DNA of 64,000 nt from an uncultured Rivibacter sp. (GCA_946480925.1 CAMLLU010000006.1:62001-126000); one strand, 5' to 3'. Shown: positions 1 through 9,632, counted from the stretch's first letter. Numbers and translations are program-made. Notes: generated from the sequence alone by a model not told the origin.

Positions 1-1329
1 GGCGAGCACGTAGATGCCGCCCAGCTGTGCGATCGCGCGGCCCAGCGGCCAATCGTCGGCACCTGGCCCGAACGCGGGTGCAGGTGCTGCGATGGGAGCA
101 GCGGCCCAGGCAGCCGGGGCTTCCTGCGCAAACAGCACGGCGGCCTGCTGCAGGCCCAGCGAGCCCTGCACTTGCGGGCGTGGCGGCCAGCTCGGGCGCG
201 GCGTATCGGCCCATGAAGCCGGCAGCGCCGGGCTCATGGGGCCAGGTGCTGCCATCGCGGCCCCACTCGCGGGCAGCAGCGAAGGTGCAGCCACGCCATC
301 GGCAGCACCTTCACCGGCGCGCGCCAGGGCCAGCGCGTCTTGCACGGCGTGCCGCACGGCCTGGTGCACTTCGCGCGATTCGCGAAAGCGCACCTCGATC
401 TTGGTCGGGTGCACGTTCACGTCCACCCGCTCGGGCGCGATCTCGATGAAGAGCACATACACCGGCTGGCGCCCGCCGTGCAGCACGTCTTCATAGGCCG
501 AGCGCACACCGTGTGCAATGAGCTTGTCGCGCACGTAGCGGCCGTTCACGTACACGTATTGCAGGTCGGCTCGCGCACGCGCGACGTCGGGCACGCCGGC
601 GCGGCCGAACACGGCCATGGGCCCGGCCTGCACCTGCACCGCGCGGCTTTGCGAAACGAAGTCATCGCCCAGCACGTCCTTCAGCCGCTGCTCGGCATTG
701 GTAGTGCGCCGCCACTGCTCGACCAGCTTGCCTTCGTGCCACACGGCGAAGCCCACGTCGGGCCGCACCAGCGCATGGCGCCGCACGGCTTCGAGGCAGT
801 GCGCGAGCTCGGTGGCATCGGTCTTGAGGAACTTGCGGCGCGCGGGTGTGCTGAAGAAGAGTTCACGCACTTCGACGCTGGTGCCCACGGCACGCGCGGC
901 CGGGCTGAGCTCGCCCGAGCGCGCGTCGAGCCGGTAGGCATGCGCTGCATCGGCCGTGCGGCTCGCGATCGACAGCTCGGCCACCGACGCCACGGCCGCC
1001 AGCGCCTCGCCGCGAAAACCCATGGTGGCCACGCTTTCGAGTTCGGGCAGCGAGGCGATCTTGCTGGTGGCATGGCGCTTGAGGGCCAGCGGCAGTTCGT
1101 CACGCGGAATGCCCGCACCGTTGTCTTCGACCACGATGCTGCGCACGCCGCCGGCCATGAGCTTGACCGTCACTTCGCTGGCGCCTGCGTCGAGCGCGTT
1201 GTCTACCAGCTCACGCACCACCGAGGCCGGACGTTCAACCACTTCGCCCGCGGCGATCTGGCTGATCAGTTCGTCGGGCAGTTCGCGGATGGGGCGGCGC
1301 ACGGCGGCGTCGGAGGGCACGGCATTCAT
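1..1329 (-). CDS. mutL: DNA mismatch repair protein MutL (C-terminus cut by window edge)
   Basis: MutL is the matchmaker ATPase of methyl-directed mismatch repair; it couples MutS bound at a mismatch to downstream nucleases and helicase. The first 443 codons are present and stay open to base 1. The N-terminal GHKL ATPase motifs are all visible: VVRELVDNALDAGA (Glu-40 as the likely general base, Asn-44 as the Mg ligand), VEDNGAGI, TSKI and GFRGEAL. The transducer domain follows with VNVHPTKIEVRF near residue 310. After that comes the usual low-complexity Ala/Pro-rich linker, and the start of the dimerisation domain is reached at the edge. The ATG at 1329 lies 60 bp from the divergent dedA gene. 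Confidence 0.96.
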   Translation of the reverse strand, partial: MNAVPSDAAVRRPIRELPDELISQIAAGEVVERPASVVRELVDNALDAGASEVTVKLMAGGVRSIVVEDNGAGIPRDELPLALKRHATSKIASLPELESVATMGFRGEALAAVASVAELSIASRTADAAHAYRLDARSGELSPAARAVGTSVEVRELFFSTPARRKFLKTDATELAHCLEAVRRHALVRPDVGFAVWHEGKLVEQWRRTTNAEQRLKDVLGDDFVSQSRAVQVQAGPMAVFGRAGVPDVARARADLQYVYVNGRYVRDKLIAHGVRSAYEDVLHGGRQPVYVLFIEIAPERVDVNVHPTKIEVRFRESREVHQAVRHAVQDALALARAGEGAADGVAAPSLLPASGAAMAAPGPMSPALPASWADTPRPSWPPRPQVQGSLGLQQAAVLFAQEAPAAWAAAPIAAPAPAFGPGADDWPLGRAIAQLGGIYVLA

Positions 1330-1389
1330 TGGTTGCGGATTGTAGGGAGCCGGCCTGGCCGTCATGTACGGCACAGATAATCCCGGCTC

Positions 1390-2037
1390 ATGGAAATCGT
1401 CAGCTTCCTCATCGACTTCATCCTGCACGTCGACAAGCACCTCGCCACCTTCGTGGCGAACTACGGCACCTGGGTCTATGCCCTGCTGTTCGCGATCATC
1501 TTCGTGGAGACCGGTGTGGTGGTGATGCCCTTCCTGCCCGGTGACTCGCTGCTGTTCGTGGTGGGCGCACTGTGCGGCGTGGGGTTGATGAACCTGCCGC
1601 TTTCGATGGCTCTGCTGCTGGCCGCGGCCGTGCTGGGCAACCAGACCAACTACACCATCGGCCGCACGATCGGACCGAAGGTATTCCAGTGGGAACAGTC
1701 GCGCCTCTTCAACAAGCGCGCGTTCGAGCAGGCCCACGAGTTCTACGAGCGCTATGGCGGCATCACCATCGTGATCGCGCGCTTCATGCCGTTCGTGCGC
1801 ACCTTCGCGCCCTTCGTCGCCGGCGTGGCGCAGATGAGCCGCGCCAAGTTCACCTTCTACGACGTGACCGGCGGCGCGCTCTGGGTCATCGGCCTCATCC
1901 TGGTGGGTTATCTGTTCGGCAACATCCCGTTCGTCAAGGAACACCTCGAAAAGATCATCTGGGCCATGATCATCATCCCCGGGTTGATCGCGATCTTCGG
2001 CGCCTGGAAGGCGCGCCGCAAGACGGTGGTGGCCTGA
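1390..2037 (+). CDS. DedA family membrane protein
   Basis: This 215-residue integral membrane protein belongs to the DedA/SNARE-associated family, whose members are linked to membrane potential maintenance and undecaprenyl-phosphate or phospholipid translocation. Family hallmarks are visible: FVETGVVVMPFLPGDSLLF in the first hydrophobic block, G-N-Q-T-N-Y in the second, and the conserved RFMPFVRTFAPFVAG re-entrant segment around residue 135. Two strongly hydrophobic helices follow near the C-terminus, and the tail is basic (KARRKT). It is divergent from mutL and stands alone on this strand until the small gene at 2178. The family assignment is firm; the substrate is not known from sequence. 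Confidence 0.92.
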   Translation: MEIVSFLIDFILHVDKHLATFVANYGTWVYALLFAIIFVETGVVVMPFLPGDSLLFVVGALCGVGLMNLPLSMALLLAAAVLGNQTNYTIGRTIGPKVFQWEQSRLFNKRAFEQAHEFYERYGGITIVIARFMPFVRTFAPFVAGVAQMSRAKFTFYDVTGGALWVIGLILVGYLFGNIPFVKEHLEKIIWAMIIIPGLIAIFGAWKARRKTVVA

Positions 2038-2177
2038 GCGCCCGGGCGGTCTGGCCCCTACGGTTTGTCACAAAAGGGGCAATCACGCCTCATTTCCGCC
2101 TTTCGACCCTCGGTCGCGCGCACCACACTCCTCTTGAAGCAAGACAGGGCTCCGCCCCGACGCACAGAGAGGACAGC

Positions 2178-2528
2178 ATGAGCAAAGCGACCCGGCCGAT
2201 CCCGCTGCCGCAACACCTTGCGGCAGTTTTCATGCTGGCGCGCCGGCTGGAGCAGCGCGAGAACAACGCCGCACGCGTCGATGCGCAGCTCTACCGCTTC
2301 GAGGCGCGCTGCATGGCCGAAGAGCTGCAGGCAGCCCCCACCGACGACGCGCTGGAAGCGCTCCTCGAGGTGTTCCCGGCCACGGCCGAGATCTACGAGA
2401 ACCTGCACTACGCGAGCTCCGGCCTGTGCCGCAGCGAGCCGTCGGCCGCCATGGCCGCACTGCTGATCACCCGCAAGGCCATCGCCAAGGCGCGCCGCAG
2501 CTCGAAGCCCAAGCAGCCGCGCCGCTGA
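2178..2528 (+). CDS. Small hypothetical protein, 116 aa
   Basis: I do not recognise this gene. It encodes a 116-residue, mostly helical soluble protein with no signal peptide or membrane segment, and a strongly basic C-terminal tail ending in a Lys/Arg/Ser/Pro run. The ATG at 2178 is preceded by a good ribosome binding site (GAGAGGA, 7 bases upstream), and codon use matches neighbouring genes, so it looks genuinely coding. It follows dedA by 140 bp, so it probably has its own promoter. It converges with amiC, the two stops being 33 bp apart. Confidence 0.7.
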   Translation: MSKATRPIPLPQHLAAVFMLARRLEQRENNAARVDAQLYRFEARCMAEELQAAPTDDALEALLEVFPATAEIYENLHYASSGLCRSEPSAAMAALLITRKAIAKARRSSKPKQPRR

Positions 2529-2560
2529 GCACGTTCACGAAGCGTGATCCTGAGTGAGCG

Positions 2561-3931
2561 TCACAACGCGCGGTTGCGCGCCAGGGGCGGGTTCTTCGCG
2601 AAATACCGCGTGATGCCGGAAAGCAGCGCATTGACCAGCTGCTCCTGATATTCGTTGCTGCGCAGCTTCGCTTCTTCTTCCGGGTTGGAGATGAAGGCCG
2701 TCTCGACCAGGATGGACGGGATGTCCGGCGCCTTCAGCACCGCAAAACCCGCCTGCTCCACCTGCGCCTTGTGCAGGCGCCCCACCTTGCCGATGTGGCC
2801 GAGCACTTCGGAGCCGAGCTTCAGGCTGTCCTTGATCTGCGCGGTGGTGCTCATGTCGAGCAGCGCACGCGTCACCGAAGCGTCCTTCACCTTCACGTTC
2901 ACGCCGCCCACCAGGTCGGCGGCGTTCTCCTTCTGTGCCATCCAGCGCGCAGCGGCGCTGCTGGCGCCCGATTGCGACAGCGCGAACACCGAAGCACCCC
3001 GGGCGTTGGGGTTCAGGAAGGCATCGGCGTGGATGCTGATGAAGAGGTCGGCCTGCACGCGCCTCGCCTTGCGCACGCGCTCGTGCAGCGGCACGAAGAA
3101 GTCGGCGTCACGCGTCATCATCGCCCGCATGCGCGGCAGCGCGTTGATGCGCTCGCGCAGGCGCTGCGCCACCTGCAGCACCACGTCCTTTTCCTTGAGG
3201 CCCGAAGGGCCGATGGCGCCCGGGTCTTCACCACCGTGCCCCGGGTCGAGCGCGATGACGATGAGGCGCTCGGTGGCGCGGATGGCGCGCTCGGGCACCG
3301 AGGCCGGCGGCGCGGAGGGTGCCGCGGCCACGGGCGGTGGCGCGGGCACGGCGGGCGGCACCGGTGAGGCCGGCGGCCTGCCCTCGCCCATCTTGCCGAT
3401 GAACTCGCCGAGAGCATCGTTCACGTCCGACGCGGCCCGATCCGACGGCGTGGCGGCTTCGGCGGCCTTGTCGGCAGCCGCCTTTTCCTGAATGAGCGCC
3501 AGCAGCGGATCGCGCTCGTGCACCGGGTACAGGTCGAACACCAGCCGGTGCTGGTAAGCCGCCACCGGCTCCAGCGTGAACACCTGCGGCGTGATGGCCT
3601 GCTTCAGGTCGAACACCAGCCGCACCACACGCGGCAGGTTCTGGCCCACGCGCACTCCCTGGATGTAGGGGTCGTCGGACTTCACCTTGCCCACCAGCTC
3701 GCGCAGTGCCGGGCTCAGCTCGAGCCCTTCCACGTCGATGACCAGCCGCTGCGGGTTGCCGGTGATGAAGTGCTTCGCCGCCAGTAGCGCATCGGACTCG
3801 ATGGTCACCCGCGTGTAGTCTTCGGCGGGCCACACGCGCACGGCCACGATGGTGGCGCCGAAGGCGATCTCGCGCGCGGTCAGCAGCAGCACGAGGCTGC
3901 CGCCCTGGGCCAGCAGTTGCCGCCGCTTCAT
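2561..3931 (-). CDS. amiC: N-acetylmuramoyl-L-alanine amidase AmiC
   Basis: This periplasmic zinc amidase cleaves the amide bond between MurNAc and the stem peptide to split septal peptidoglycan during division. The 456-residue protein begins MKRRQLLAQGG followed by a hydrophobic stretch, which looks like a twin-arginine (Tat) leader as in E. coli AmiC. An AMIN domain (about residues 28-125) directs septal targeting. A Pro/Ala-rich linker leads to the Amidase_3 catalytic domain (about 225-445) with ALDPGHGGEDPGA, the Glu in GLKEKD, SIHADAF and ILVETAFISNP. The start at 3931 overlaps the tsaE stop by 4 bases (ATGA), indicating translational coupling; longer upstream starts would run into tsaE. 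Confidence 0.93.
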   Translation of the reverse strand: MKRRQLLAQGGSLVLLLTAREIAFGATIVAVRVWPAEDYTRVTIESDALLAAKHFITGNPQRLVIDVEGLELSPALRELVGKVKSDDPYIQGVRVGQNLPRVVRLVFDLKQAITPQVFTLEPVAAYQHRLVFDLYPVHERDPLLALIQEKAAADKAAEAATPSDRAASDVNDALGEFIGKMGEGRPPASPVPPAVPAPPPVAAAPSAPPASVPERAIRATERLIVIALDPGHGGEDPGAIGPSGLKEKDVVLQVAQRLRERINALPRMRAMMTRDADFFVPLHERVRKARRVQADLFISIHADAFLNPNARGASVFALSQSGASSAAARWMAQKENAADLVGGVNVKVKDASVTRALLDMSTTAQIKDSLKLGSEVLGHIGKVGRLHKAQVEQAGFAVLKAPDIPSILVETAFISNPEEEAKLRSNEYQEQLVNALLSGITRYFAKNPPLARNRAL

Positions 3932-4428
3932 CGGGCCCCCTCGCTCGCCGCATGTGGCGATTGCATCAACTCCACGCCGCGCTGCGTACACGCGTCCACA
4001 CGCACCTCTCTCACGTCGTCATCACGCGGCACGATGGCCACGCGCAAATCAGGCACCGGCAGCAGGTCGCCGGCATGTTCGGGCCATTCCACGAGCTTCA
4101 GCCCCGGGCCGGCAAAGATGTCGCGAAAGCCCGCGTCTTCCCATTCGCGCGGGTCGCCGAAACGATAGAAATCGAAATGCCAGGCATTGAGCCCCGGCAG
4201 CTCGTAAGGTTCCACCACCGCATAGCTTGGGCTCTTGATGCGCCCTTGCACGCCAAGCGCGCGCAGCAGGTGGCGCACGAAGGTGGTCTTGCCGGCACCC
4301 AGGGTGCCGTGGAGTTCGATGAAGGCCTGGCCGATCTGCGGGTGGGCTGCGAGCCCCGCGGCGGCGGCGGCACAGGCCGCCTCGTCGGGCCATAGCAAGG
4401 CATGCGTTTCTAGAATGGCTGGATGCAT
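3928..4428 (-). CDS. tsaE: tRNA threonylcarbamoyladenosine biosynthesis ATPase TsaE
   Basis: TsaE is the P-loop ATPase that works with TsaB, TsaC and TsaD to make the t6A37 modification in ANN-decoding tRNAs. The 166-residue protein has the P-loop GTLGAGKTTF (residues 41-50), the family motif IKSPSYAVVEPYE, HFDFYRFGDPREWED and LKLVEWPE. The ATG at 4428 shares the hexamer ATGCAT with the start of the divergent queG, so the genes have no untranslated spacer if both starts are right. A TTG about 10 codons in would be an alternative start. It is coupled to amiC by a 4-base overlap, a common pairing in proteobacteria. Confidence 0.93.
   Translation of the reverse strand: MHPAILETHALLWPDEAACAAAAAGLAAHPQIGQAFIELHGTLGAGKTTFVRHLLRALGVQGRIKSPSYAVVEPYELPGLNAWHFDFYRFGDPREWEDAGFRDIFAGPGLKLVEWPEHAGDLLPVPDLRVAIVPRDDDVREVRVDACTQRGVELMQSPHAASEGAR
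4423..4428. promoter_or_regulatory. Shared divergent start-codon hexamer ATGCAT (queG/tsaE)
   Basis: The palindrome ATGCAT contains the queG ATG on the plus strand and the tsaE ATG on the minus strand, so the first two codons of both genes (Met-His) are mutually antisense. The promoter and ribosome binding site of each gene would then have to lie within the coding region of the other, unless one gene uses a later start. Confidence 0.6.
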
Positions 4429-5517
4429 CAAGCTCGCGACAACATCGATGGAGCCCGCCTGCTCGCGAAGTTGGACGAGTGGGCACGGGCGCTGGGATTT
4501 TCCCAGATCGGTGTGGCCGACGTGGACCTCACCAGCGCGGAGTCCGGCCTGCTGGCCTGGCTCGAACGCGGGTTCCACGGCCAGATGCACTACATGGCCA
4601 CACATGGGCTCAAGCGCGCACGGCCGGCCGAGCTGGTGCCGGGCACGGTGCGCGTGATCACCGCGCGCATGGACTACCTGCCGCACACCGCGCCGCCGGA
4701 ATGGCAGCGCATCGAGTGGGACCGGCTCGCGCGCCCGCGCGACGCCACCGTGTCGGTGTATGCCAGAGGGCGCGACTACCACAAGGTGCTGCGCGCGCGC
4801 CTGCAAAAGCTCGCCGACCGGCTGGCCGAAGAGATCGGCCCCTTCGGCCACCGGGCCTTCACCGACTCCGCGCCCGTGCTCGAGGTGGAGCTCGCCAGCC
4901 GCAGCGGCCTGGGCTGGCGCGGCAGGCACACGCTGTTGCTGTCGCGTGAAGCGGGGTCGAGCTTCTTTCTCGGCGAGATCTACGTCGACCTGCCGCTGCC
5001 TCTCACTGAAAGCACTTCCGCGCACTGCGGCTCCTGTCGTGCGTGCATCGATGTCTGTCCAACGCAGGCCATCGTCGGCGAGTACAGGCTCGATGCCCGG
5101 CGTTGCATTTCTTACCTGACCATCGAGCACGACGGGCCCGTTCCGTTGGAATTGCGGCCTTTGATCGGCAACCGCGTCTATGGTTGCGACGACTGCCAGC
5201 TCGTGTGCCCGTGGAACAAGTACGCGCAGCGCGCGGTGCTGCCCGACTTCGACGTGCGCCCGGTGTTCGACGCGCCCACGCTGCTGCAGCTGTGGCAATG
5301 GAGCGAAACCGACTTCCTGCGCCACTCCGAGGGCAGCGCCATCCGGCGCATCGGCTTCGAACGCTGGCAGCGCAACGTGGCGGTGGCGATGGGCAATGCC
5401 TTGCGCGCAACGGGCGATGAAGGCATCGCCGCGGCCTTGCAGAGCCGGCGTGATGCCGCCACGCCATTGGTGCAAGAACACATCGACTGGGCGCTGGCGC
5501 AGCGGCCCCAAGGCTGA
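4423..5517 (+). CDS. queG: Epoxyqueuosine reductase QueG
   Basis: QueG is the cobalamin- and iron-sulfur-dependent enzyme that reduces epoxyqueuosine to queuosine in tRNA, the last step of Q biosynthesis. The 364-residue protein aligns along its length with E. coli QueG: YHGEM-like region [36 protein letters not shown] and [18 protein letters not shown]. Two [4Fe-4S] motifs are intact: [12 protein letters not shown] (from residue 202) and [11 protein letters not shown] (from residue 255). The ATG at 4423 lies inside the same ATGCAT as the tsaE start. The ABC ATPase gene follows 7 bp after the stop. Confidence 0.96.
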   Translation: MHQARDNIDGARLLAKLDEWARALGFSQIGVADVDLTSAESGLLAWLERGFHGQMHYMATHGLKRARPAELVPGTVRVITARMDYLPHTAPPEWQRIEWDRLARPRDATVSVYARGRDYHKVLRARLQKLADRLAEEIGPFGHRAFTDSAPVLEVELASRSGLGWRGRHTLLLSREAGSSFFLGEIYVDLPLPLTESTSAHCGSCRACIDVCPTQAIVGEYRLDARRCISYLTIEHDGPVPLELRPLIGNRVYGCDDCQLVCPWNKYAQRAVLPDFDVRPVFDAPTLLQLWQWSETDFLRHSEGSAIRRIGFERWQRNVAVAMGNALRATGDEGIAAALQSRRDAATPLVQEHIDWALAQRPQG

Positions 5518-5524
5518 CCGGCCC

Positions 5525-6175
5525 ATGCCATTGCTCGACGTCACGCAACTCGCCAAACGCTACGCCGACGCCTCGGTGTTCGAAAACGTCTCGCTGCAGA
5601 TCGAGCCCGGCGAGTTCGTCGCGCTGCTGGGCGAATCGGGTGTGGGCAAGTCCACGCTGCTCAACACCATCGCGGCGCTCGACAGCATCGACGCCGGCCA
5701 CGTGCAGATCGCAGGCACCGACGTGCATGCGCTCGACGAAACCGCACGCGCACACTTTCGCCGCCGGCACCTGGGCTTCGTGTTCCAGGCATTCCACGTG
5801 CTGCCGCACCTGGACGTGACGCACAACGTGGCCCTGCCGCTGCTGCTGCTCGGCCAGCCCGATGTGCAACGCGTAGAACACATGCTCGAAGCCGTGGGCC
5901 TGGGCGGGCTCGGCGCGCGGCTGCCGCAGCAGTTGTCGGGCGGCCAGCTGCAGCGCGTGGCGATCGCCCGCGCGCTGGTGCACCGGCCGAGGCTCATCCT
6001 GGCCGACGAACCCACCGGCAACCTCGACCCCACGACCGCCGAGCGCGTGATGGCCGTGCTGGCGGCACAGGTGCGAAGCGAAGGCGCGGCCTGCCTGTTG
6101 GCCACGCACTCGCAGGCCGCAGCCGCCATGGCCGACCGCGTGCTGCGGCTCACCAGCCGCGGCATCGTCGCGTAG
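5525..6175 (+). CDS. ABC transporter ATP-binding protein (LolD/MacB-type)
   Basis: This is the ATPase subunit of an FtsX-type ABC exporter, acting at the inner membrane. The 216-residue protein has all ABC motifs: Walker [10 protein letters not shown] (about residue 37), Q-loop [10 protein letters not shown], signature [15 protein letters not shown], Walker [13 protein letters not shown] and the switch His in LATHSQ. Size and sequence resemble LolD and the MacB ATPase domain. The start is 7 bp after queG. Its permease partner is presumably the 848-residue protein at 7086, from which it is separated by one unrelated-looking gene. The cargo cannot be read from sequence; the AttH-like exported protein at 9629 suggests a lipid or hydrophobic substrate (inference). 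Confidence 0.92.
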   Translation: MPLLDVTQLAKRYADASVFENVSLQIEPGEFVALLGESGVGKSTLLNTIAALDSIDAGHVQIAGTDVHALDETARAHFRRRHLGFVFQAFHVLPHLDVTHNVALPLLLLGQPDVQRVEHMLEAVGLGGLGARLPQQLSGGQLQRVAIARALVHRPRLILADEPTGNLDPTTAERVMAVLAAQVRSEGAACLLATHSQAAAAMADRVLRLTSRGIVA

Positions 6176-6293
6176 CGCCGCACGCACCGCCTCGCACACG
6201 GGGCCAACTCACCCGCGCTTGACGCAACTCAAGCCTGCGGGAGGCGTGCTCGCGAAGAATCGCTCCTCACCCACGAAAACGCAGGGAGCCGCG

Positions 6294-7061
6294 ATGCCGT
6301 TCGAACTCTTCCGCAACAAAGACCACGTGTGCCTGATGTTCTCGGACCTCAGCTCGGAAGATGGCGAGGCCGTGCAGTCCAACCAGTTCCTCTTCGTGCA
6401 TGGTGACACCGGTGCCGTGCTCGACCCGGGCGGCAACATCGCCTACAACGAGCTCTACCTCACGATGACGCGCTGGTTCCAGCCGAACCGGCTGTCAGGC
6501 ATCCTCGCCTCGCACGCCGACCCGGACATCATCGCCTCGCTCGACCGCTGGCTCACGGCCACCAGCGCACCGCTGTACATCTCCAGCATCTGGGCACGCT
6601 TCGCACCGCACTTCTGCAAGCCGGGCAAGACCGGGGGCCGCATCATCGGCATTCCGGACGCCGGCATGCGCATCCCGCTGGGCAACAGCGAGCTCGTTGC
6701 GCTGCCTGCCCACTTCCTGCATTCCGAAGGCAACTTCCAGTTCTACGACCCGGAAAGCCGCATCCTCTTCTCGGGCGACCTGGCTGCGTCCATCGGCGCG
6801 GGCCTCGAGCCGCACGAGGCGGTCACGTCGCTGGCGGGGCACATCCCGCGCATGGAGGCTTTCCACCGGCGCTACATGGTGTCGAACAAGGTGCTGCGGC
6901 TGTGGGCACGCATGGTGAAGACGCTCGACATCGACATGATCGTGCCGCAGCACGGTGCGCCGCTGGCCGGCGCGGCGGTGGGCGAGTTCATCGAGTGGGT
7001 GCAGGGCCTGTCTTGCGGCATCGACCTCATGACCGATGCCCACTACCGCGTGCCTGATTGA
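6294..7061 (+). CDS. Metallo-beta-lactamase-fold di-iron (ODP-like) protein
   Basis: This 255-residue soluble protein has the metallo-beta-lactamase fold and resembles oxygen-binding di-iron proteins (ODP) and the flavodiiron catalytic domain. Metal-site motifs are SHADPDIIASL (an H-x-D-x-D variant lacking the usual second His), PAHFLHSEGNF, FSGDLAAS and VPQHGAP. The ATG at 6294 has a good Shine-Dalgarno (AGGGAG); an upstream in-frame start lacks one. Known ODPs sense or bind O2 or NO and are often tied to chemotaxis, but there is no chemotaxis gene here. It sits between the ABC ATPase and its probable permease on the same strand, which is odd and may be an insertion into an older operon. Confidence 0.82.
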   Translation: MPFELFRNKDHVCLMFSDLSSEDGEAVQSNQFLFVHGDTGAVLDPGGNIAYNELYLTMTRWFQPNRLSGILASHADPDIIASLDRWLTATSAPLYISSIWARFAPHFCKPGKTGGRIIGIPDAGMRIPLGNSELVALPAHFLHSEGNFQFYDPESRILFSGDLAASIGAGLEPHEAVTSLAGHIPRMEAFHRRYMVSNKVLRLWARMVKTLDIDMIVPQHGAPLAGAAVGEFIEWVQGLSCGIDLMTDAHYRVPD

Positions 7062-7085
7062 CGCTTTGCAGCACACTGCGGGCCC

Positions 7086-9632
7086 ATGCCCGCCTTGCAG
7101 TTGCTGCGTCTGCTTTCCTGGCCCGAGTTCAGGCACCACCCGGCCCGGCACCTGAGCGCGGTGCTGGCCATCGTGCTGGGCGTGGCGCTGGCCTTTTCGG
7201 TGCACCTCATCAACGCTTCGGCGCTGGCCGAGTTCAGCGCCGCGGTGCGCAGCGTCAATGGCGAACCCGACCTCGTGCTGCGCGCGCAGCGCGACGGCTT
7301 CGACGACCGGCTGTTCGACCGCATGGCCTTGCATCCGCAGGTGGCGCTGGCCAGCCCGGTGGTCGAGATCGACACCTATGCGCAGGCGCGTGGCCCGGCC
7401 GAGCGCCTGCGCATGCGCCTGCTGGGCCTCGACGTATTGCGCACCGGCCCCCTGGCACCCGACCTCGTGCCGCGGCCCGAAGGCGGCCGCGACCAGCGCT
7501 TCAGCGTATTCGACCCCGACCACCTGTTCCTCAATGCCGCGGCGATGCGACAGCTCGGCGTGAAGCCGGGTGATGCGCTGCAGCTGCAACACGGCCTGGG
7601 CTTCGTGACGCTGCAGGTGGCCGGCCGCGTGATGGCCGGCGGCGGCCCGCTGGCGGTGATGGACATTGCCGGCGCGCAGGCCCATTTCGCGCGGCTCGGC
7701 CGGCTCTCGCGCATCGACCTCAGGCTCACGCCCGGCGCCAGCCGCGAGGCGTTGCTGGCGGGCCTTGCGCTGCCGCCCGGCGTCACGGCCACCGTGCCGG
7801 ACGACAGCACCCAGCGCATCTCGAACGTCTCGCGCGCCTACCGCGTGAACCTCACTGTGCTGGCGCTGGTGGCGCTGTTCACCGGCAGCTTCCTCGTGTT
7901 TTCGGTGCTTTCGCTGGCGGTGGCCAAGCGCACGCCGCAGTTCGCGCTGCTCGGCGTGCTGGGCCTGTCGGCCCGCGAGCGGCGCGTGCTGGTGCTGGCC
8001 GAGTGCGCACTGCTGGGCACGGTGGGCAGCCTGCTCGGTCTCGTGGCCGGCACGGGGCTCGCGCACGTGGCGCTGCGCTGGCTGGCCGGTGACCTGGGCG
8101 GCGGCTACTTCCCCGGCGTGACGCCGAGCCTGCGTTTTTCGTGGCCGGCTGCCGCGGTGTTCGCGGGGCTCGGCATCGCCGCTGCCTTGGCCGGCGGCTG
8201 GCTGCCGGCGCGGCAGGCCGAGGGGCTGGCGCCGGCCCAGGCCCTGAAAGGGCTGGGGCTCGATGCTGCGCCGCCGCTGCGGGCCACCTGGGGCCCGGCG
8301 CTGCTGGCGCTGGGCGTGTTGCTGGCGCTGCTGCCGCCCATCGGTGAGCTGCCGCTGGCCGCCTATGCCTCGGTGGCCGCGCTGCTGCTGGGCGGCATTG
8401 CGTGCATCCCTTCGGGCGTGGCCTTGCTGCTCGGTCGCCTGTCGCCCGGTGCGCGCGTGCTGCCGCTGCTGGCAATGGCCCGCGCGCGGCAGCAGCGCCA
8501 CACGGCGACCGTGGCAGTGGCCGGCGTGGTGGTGAGCCTGAGCCTCGCGGTGGCGCTCACGGTAATGGTCGCGAGCTTTCGCGATTCGGTGACGCGCTGG
8601 CTCGACAGCGTGCTGCCGGCCGACCTGTACGTGCGCACCGCCAACAGCGGCGCTGCGGCTGACGACGCCTGGCTGCCCGAAACTTTCGCGCAGCGCGCGG
8701 CCGGCGTGCCGGGTGTGGCGCGCGTGTCGGGCTTGCGGTGGCGCCTGCTGCAGCTCGACGTGCAGCGCCCGGCCGTCGCGCTGATCGCGCGGCCGCTGCA
8801 GCAGCCCGATGGCGCAGACAGCTCGCGCCTCGGCCTGCCGCTGGTGGGCGAGCCCGGCCCTGCCCCCTCGTCCGGCGAAGTGGCGGTGTACGTGAGCGAA
8901 GCGGTGGTCGATCTCTACGGCGCCCGCGTCGGCGAACGCCTGCAGCTGCCACTGGGCAGCGACCGGGGCACCGTGCCCGCCCGCGTGCGCGGCGTGTGGC
9001 GCGACTACGCACGCCAGCACGGCGCCATTGCCATCGACAGCGCGGACTACCGGCGCCTCACCGGCGACACGCGCATCAACGACCTCGCGTTGTGGCTACA
9101 GCCCGGCCACGACGTGGGCGCCCTGCAGGCCGCGCTGCGCCAGGCGGCGGGCGAGCACGCAGCGCTGCTCGAATTCGCGCTGCCGGGCGAGATCCGCCAT
9201 GCATCGCTGCGCATCTTCGACCGCAGCTTCGCCGTCACCTACTACCTGCAGGCGGTGGCCATTGCGATCGGCCTGTTCGGCATTGCCGCCAGCTTCTCGG
9301 CCCAGGTGCTGGCACGCCGCCGCGAGTTCGGGCTGCTGTCGCACCTGGGGCTCACTCGTGCACAGATCCTGGCCGTGGTGGCCGGCGAAGCGCTGGCGTG
9401 GACGGCCGCCGGTGCGCTGCTGGGCATCGCACTGGGCCTCGCGGTCAGCATGGTGCTGGTGTTCGTGGTGAACCCGCAGAGCTTCCACTGGACCATGGAG
9501 CTGCTGGTGCCGTGGCCTCGCTTGGCCCTGCTGGCCGCCGCGGTGCTGGCGGCCGGCACCGTGACGGCGGCCGTGTCGGCACGGGCCGCCGCGGGGCGCG
9601 ATGCGGTGCTCGCGGTGAAGGAGGACTGGTGA
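7086..9632 (+). CDS. ABC transporter permease, FtsX family
   Basis: This 848-residue inner-membrane protein is an FtsX/MacB-type permease with two FtsX domains. A first transmembrane helix lies near residues 20-40 (LSAVLAIVLGVALAFSVHL). A periplasmic domain follows, then a hydrophobic cluster at about 255-430, a second periplasmic domain with the helix before it near 480-495, and three C-terminal helices from about 715 to 840. This matches exporters of the fused-permease type that pair with LolD-like ATPases such as the one at 5525. Its last codons overlap the GTG start of the AttH-like gene by 4 bases, so the two are translationally coupled. Confidence 0.88.
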   Translation: MPALQLLRLLSWPEFRHHPARHLSAVLAIVLGVALAFSVHLINASALAEFSAAVRSVNGEPDLVLRAQRDGFDDRLFDRMALHPQVALASPVVEIDTYAQARGPAERLRMRLLGLDVLRTGPLAPDLVPRPEGGRDQRFSVFDPDHLFLNAAAMRQLGVKPGDALQLQHGLGFVTLQVAGRVMAGGGPLAVMDIAGAQAHFARLGRLSRIDLRLTPGASREALLAGLALPPGVTATVPDDSTQRISNVSRAYRVNLTVLALVALFTGSFLVFSVLSLAVAKRTPQFALLGVLGLSARERRVLVLAECALLGTVGSLLGLVAGTGLAHVALRWLAGDLGGGYFPGVTPSLRFSWPAAAVFAGLGIAAALAGGWLPARQAEGLAPAQALKGLGLDAAPPLRATWGPALLALGVLLALLPPIGELPLAAYASVAALLLGGIACIPSGVALLLGRLSPGARVLPLLAMARARQQRHTATVAVAGVVVSLSLAVALTVMVASFRDSVTRWLDSVLPADLYVRTANSGAAADDAWLPETFAQRAAGVPGVARVSGLRWRLLQLDVQRPAVALIARPLQQPDGADSSRLGLPLVGEPGPAPSSGEVAVYVSEAVVDLYGARVGERLQLPLGSDRGTVPARVRGVWRDYARQHGAIAIDSADYRRLTGDTRINDLALWLQPGHDVGALQAALRQAAGEHAALLEFALPGEIRHASLRIFDRSFAVTYYLQAVAIAIGLFGIAASFSAQVLARRREFGLLSHLGLTRAQILAVVAGEALAWTAAGALLGIALGLAVSMVLVFVVNPQSFHWTMELLVPWPRLALLAAAVLAAGTVTAAVSARAAAGRDAVLAVKEDW

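Noticed and set aside
6495..9020. 841-codon minus-strand frame over the MBL and permease genes, and similar frames over czcC/czcB/czcA (e.g. 12373-14247, 15014-16729)
   Set aside because: Low-complexity His/Arg/Ala-rich translations typical of antisense shadows of GC-rich genes; the plus-strand genes are well supported.
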